From Oscillospiraceae bacterium (lineage in GTDB: Bacteria > Bacillota > Clostridia > Oscillospirales > Ruminococcaceae): DNA of 6,348 bases. Positions 5,637 through 6,348 of this stretch are shown here, piece by piece (the first letter of the stretch is position 1; every line of letters starts with the position of its first letter). Location of the stretch: positions 1-6,348 of the forward strand of contig JAQUTM010000133.1 in NCBI GenBank assembly GCA_028694405.1. Reading direction: 5' to 3'. The position numbers were made by a program, and so were the translations under genes. Under the pieces are notes generated by a model. It had not been told where the DNA came from, did not search any database, and saw only the letters and a program-made list of their open reading frames with translations.

Positions 5637-5665
5637 TTGAAAAATATTTTCACAAATGATACTAT
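5637..5665 (+). promoter_or_regulatory. Promoter of the ABC sugar-binding lipoprotein gene
   Basis: TTGAAA (5637-5642) and TACTAT (5660-5665) are spaced by exactly 17 bp, with an extended -10 TG at 5657-5658 (TGATACTAT). The start would be near 5672, giving a leader of about 52 nt. The -35 hexamer overlaps candidate operator box 4, so a bound regulator would exclude RNA polymerase. Confidence 0.7.
5638..5652. promoter_or_regulatory. Candidate RpiR operator, box 4 (best copy)
   Basis: TGAAAAATATTTTCA has perfect 6-bp arms (TGAAAA / TTTTCA) around a 3-bp centre and is the most symmetrical of the four boxes. It covers five bases of the -35 hexamer and the start of the spacer of the lipoprotein promoter. 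Palindromes of this sort are what I expect for RpiR-type regulators of sugar genes, but binding is inferred. Confidence 0.65.
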
Positions 5666-5678
5666 GTTGTTGTCAAGG

Positions 5679-5700
5679 GAAACCCGCTTACGAGGGTTTC
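5679..5700 (+). promoter_or_regulatory. Leader hairpin before the sugar-binding lipoprotein
   Basis: GAAACCC (5679-5685) and GGGTTTC (5694-5700) make a perfect 7-bp stem with an 8-nt loop, beginning about 7 nt after the predicted transcription start. A run of six T (5706-5711) follows after five bases and runs straight into the ribosome site. It could protect the 5' end of an abundant transport mRNA or act as a weak attenuator. Confidence 0.5.
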
Positions 5701-5723
5701 GATAATTTTTTAGGAGGACAATT

Positions 5724-6348
5724 ATGAAAAAAGTATTTGCAATTCTTTTGGCAACACTGATGCTGATAAGTATGCTTGCAGGTTGTGGTTCTACAGCCGC
5801 CGGTTCTACAGCATCTTCTGTAGCAGCTTCTACCCCCGCTTCTGAGGCCGGTGCAGCAGACGCTGCTCAAGCTGCAGACATTACCCTTTGGACATACCCA
5901 ATAGGCAGTTGGAAAGATGCCGCAACCGTAGATGGCATCATTGCAGAGTTTAATAAAGTTTATCCTGAAATTACCGTTAAAGTAGAGTACTTAGACTATT
6001 CCACAGGTGACGACCAAGTTACCGCTGCCATCGAGGCAGGCACCACACCCGACATTATTATGGAGGGACCCGAGCGTTTGGTAGCTAACTGGGGCGCAAA
6101 AGGCAAAATGGTAGATTTGAAAGACCTTTGGACACCCGAGGCTTTGAAAGACATTGGCGCCACAAGCGCAGCTGTTGTTGCAGCCTGCACAGGTGCTGAC
6201 GGCGCTTACTACGAGTACCCCTTATGCATGACAACACACTGCATGGCAATTAACTACGAAGTATTTGAAAAAGCAGACGCTTTGCAATACTTAGATTTGG
6301 AAAACCGCACATGGACAACAGAAAACTTTGAAAAAGCTTTAACTGCTG
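5724..6348 (+). CDS. ABC transporter sugar-binding lipoprotein (extracellular solute-binding protein family 1), partial
   Basis: The first 208 residues of a substrate-binding lipoprotein are visible; the family is usually about 420-460 residues, so roughly half is missing beyond the right edge. Seen: a lipoprotein signal peptide with Lys2-Lys3, a hydrophobic stretch at 4-18 and the lipobox L-A-G-C with Cys21 as the lipid-anchored residue; a low-complexity Ala/Ser/Thr linker at 22-51; then the start of the mature fold, ITLWTYPIGSWKD (53-65), and TPDIIMEGPERL, a typical carbohydrate-binding family-1 segment. It would capture a sugar outside the membrane for a CUT1-type importer whose permeases should follow downstream. 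AGGAGG (5712-5717) lies 6 nt before ATG. Divergence from an RpiR-YhcH operon suggests an amino sugar or sialic acid, but the ligand cannot be proved from half a protein. Confidence 0.9.
   Translation, partial: MKKVFAILLATLMLISMLAGCGSTAAGSTASSVAASTPASEAGAADAAQAADITLWTYPIGSWKDAATVDGIIAEFNKVYPEITVKVEYLDYSTGDDQVTAAIEAGTTPDIIMEGPERLVANWGAKGKMVDLKDLWTPEALKDIGATSAAVVAACTGADGAYYEYPLCMTTHCMAINYEVFEKADALQYLDLENRTWTTENFEKALTA

Larger units (their letters stand above)
5379..5723. promoter_or_regulatory. Divergent control region between RpiR operon and ABC sugar-binding gene
   Basis: 345 bp without a credible gene, very AT-rich. It contains an outward promoter for each side, four 15-bp TGAAA/TTTCA-type boxes in two pairs (5455 and 5492; 5609 and 5638), a 7-bp hairpin in the RpiR leader (5422-5441), a 10-bp inverted repeat (5463-5472 / 5489-5498) and a leader hairpin before the lipoprotein gene (5679-5700). 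The 11-bp string CAAAAATGAAA occurs at 5449-5459 and again at 5603-5613, embracing boxes 1 and 3. Confidence 0.8.

Noticed and set aside
5671..5676. Perfect minus-strand TTGACA as an RpiR promoter -35
   Set aside because: No -10-like hexamer lies at 16-18 bp; the extended -10 at 5535-5540 is a far better candidate.
1..6348. CRISPR array, tRNA or rRNA gene, insertion sequence, phage or toxin-antitoxin genes
   Set aside because: I looked on both strands and found no regularly spaced repeats, cloverleaf-like sequence, transposase motif or terminal inverted repeats; the window is explained by ordinary metabolic and regulatory genes.

Overview
The window reads as a stretch of a low-to-moderate G+C member of the Bacillota, most likely a gut-type Clostridia (Oscillospiraceae or Lachnospiraceae-like). 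This is inferred from strong AGGAGG ribosome binding sites, AT-rich intergenic DNA with sigma-A-like promoters, and the protein families present: a GPH sugar symporter, an AraC regulator, an RpiR regulator, a YhcH protein and a lipoprotein sugar-binding protein. No genus can be assigned from the sequence alone.

Layout, left to right. (1) The first 26 bases hold the start of a minus-strand gene that runs off the left edge. A hairpin terminator or attenuator follows, then a full minus-strand GPH-family (MelB-like) sugar:cation symporter (121-1548). A 204-bp divergent region carries a near-consensus promoter for the symporter, a leader hairpin and an AT-rich stretch serving an AraC-family regulator (1753-2547, +). 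Together these form a typical sugar-uptake unit with its divergent regulator. (2) Two apparently independent plus-strand genes follow: an ATC-hydrolase-family (PF14196-like) protein of unclear role (2657-3154), and a GNAT acetyltransferase (3295-3825). They end at a bidirectional terminator (3901-3935). (3) The right part is a second carbohydrate locus. A minus-strand pair encodes an RpiR/MurR-type HTH-SIS regulator (4518-5378) and a YhcH/NanQ-family protein (4041-4493). It diverges from a lipoprotein sugar-binding protein of an ABC importer (5724 onward, cut by the right edge). The 345-bp divergent region between them holds recognisable promoters in both directions and four copies of a TGAAA/TTTCA-type palindrome. 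One copy overlaps the -35 box of the binding-protein promoter and two lie just downstream of the RpiR promoter, which is the layout expected of an autoregulated local repressor.

Functional reading. RpiR + YhcH + ABC sugar-binding protein is the combination seen in sialic acid / N-acetylmannosamine loci of Firmicutes, so the right-hand locus is a plausible amino-sugar or sialic-acid uptake system whose remaining genes would lie beyond base 6348. The left-hand unit imports another glycoside, pentose, hexose or hexuronate that cannot be named here. I see no tRNA, rRNA, CRISPR array, insertion sequence or phage gene. Nothing in the window is clearly a new kind of system; the most informative non-coding element is the four-box RpiR control region.
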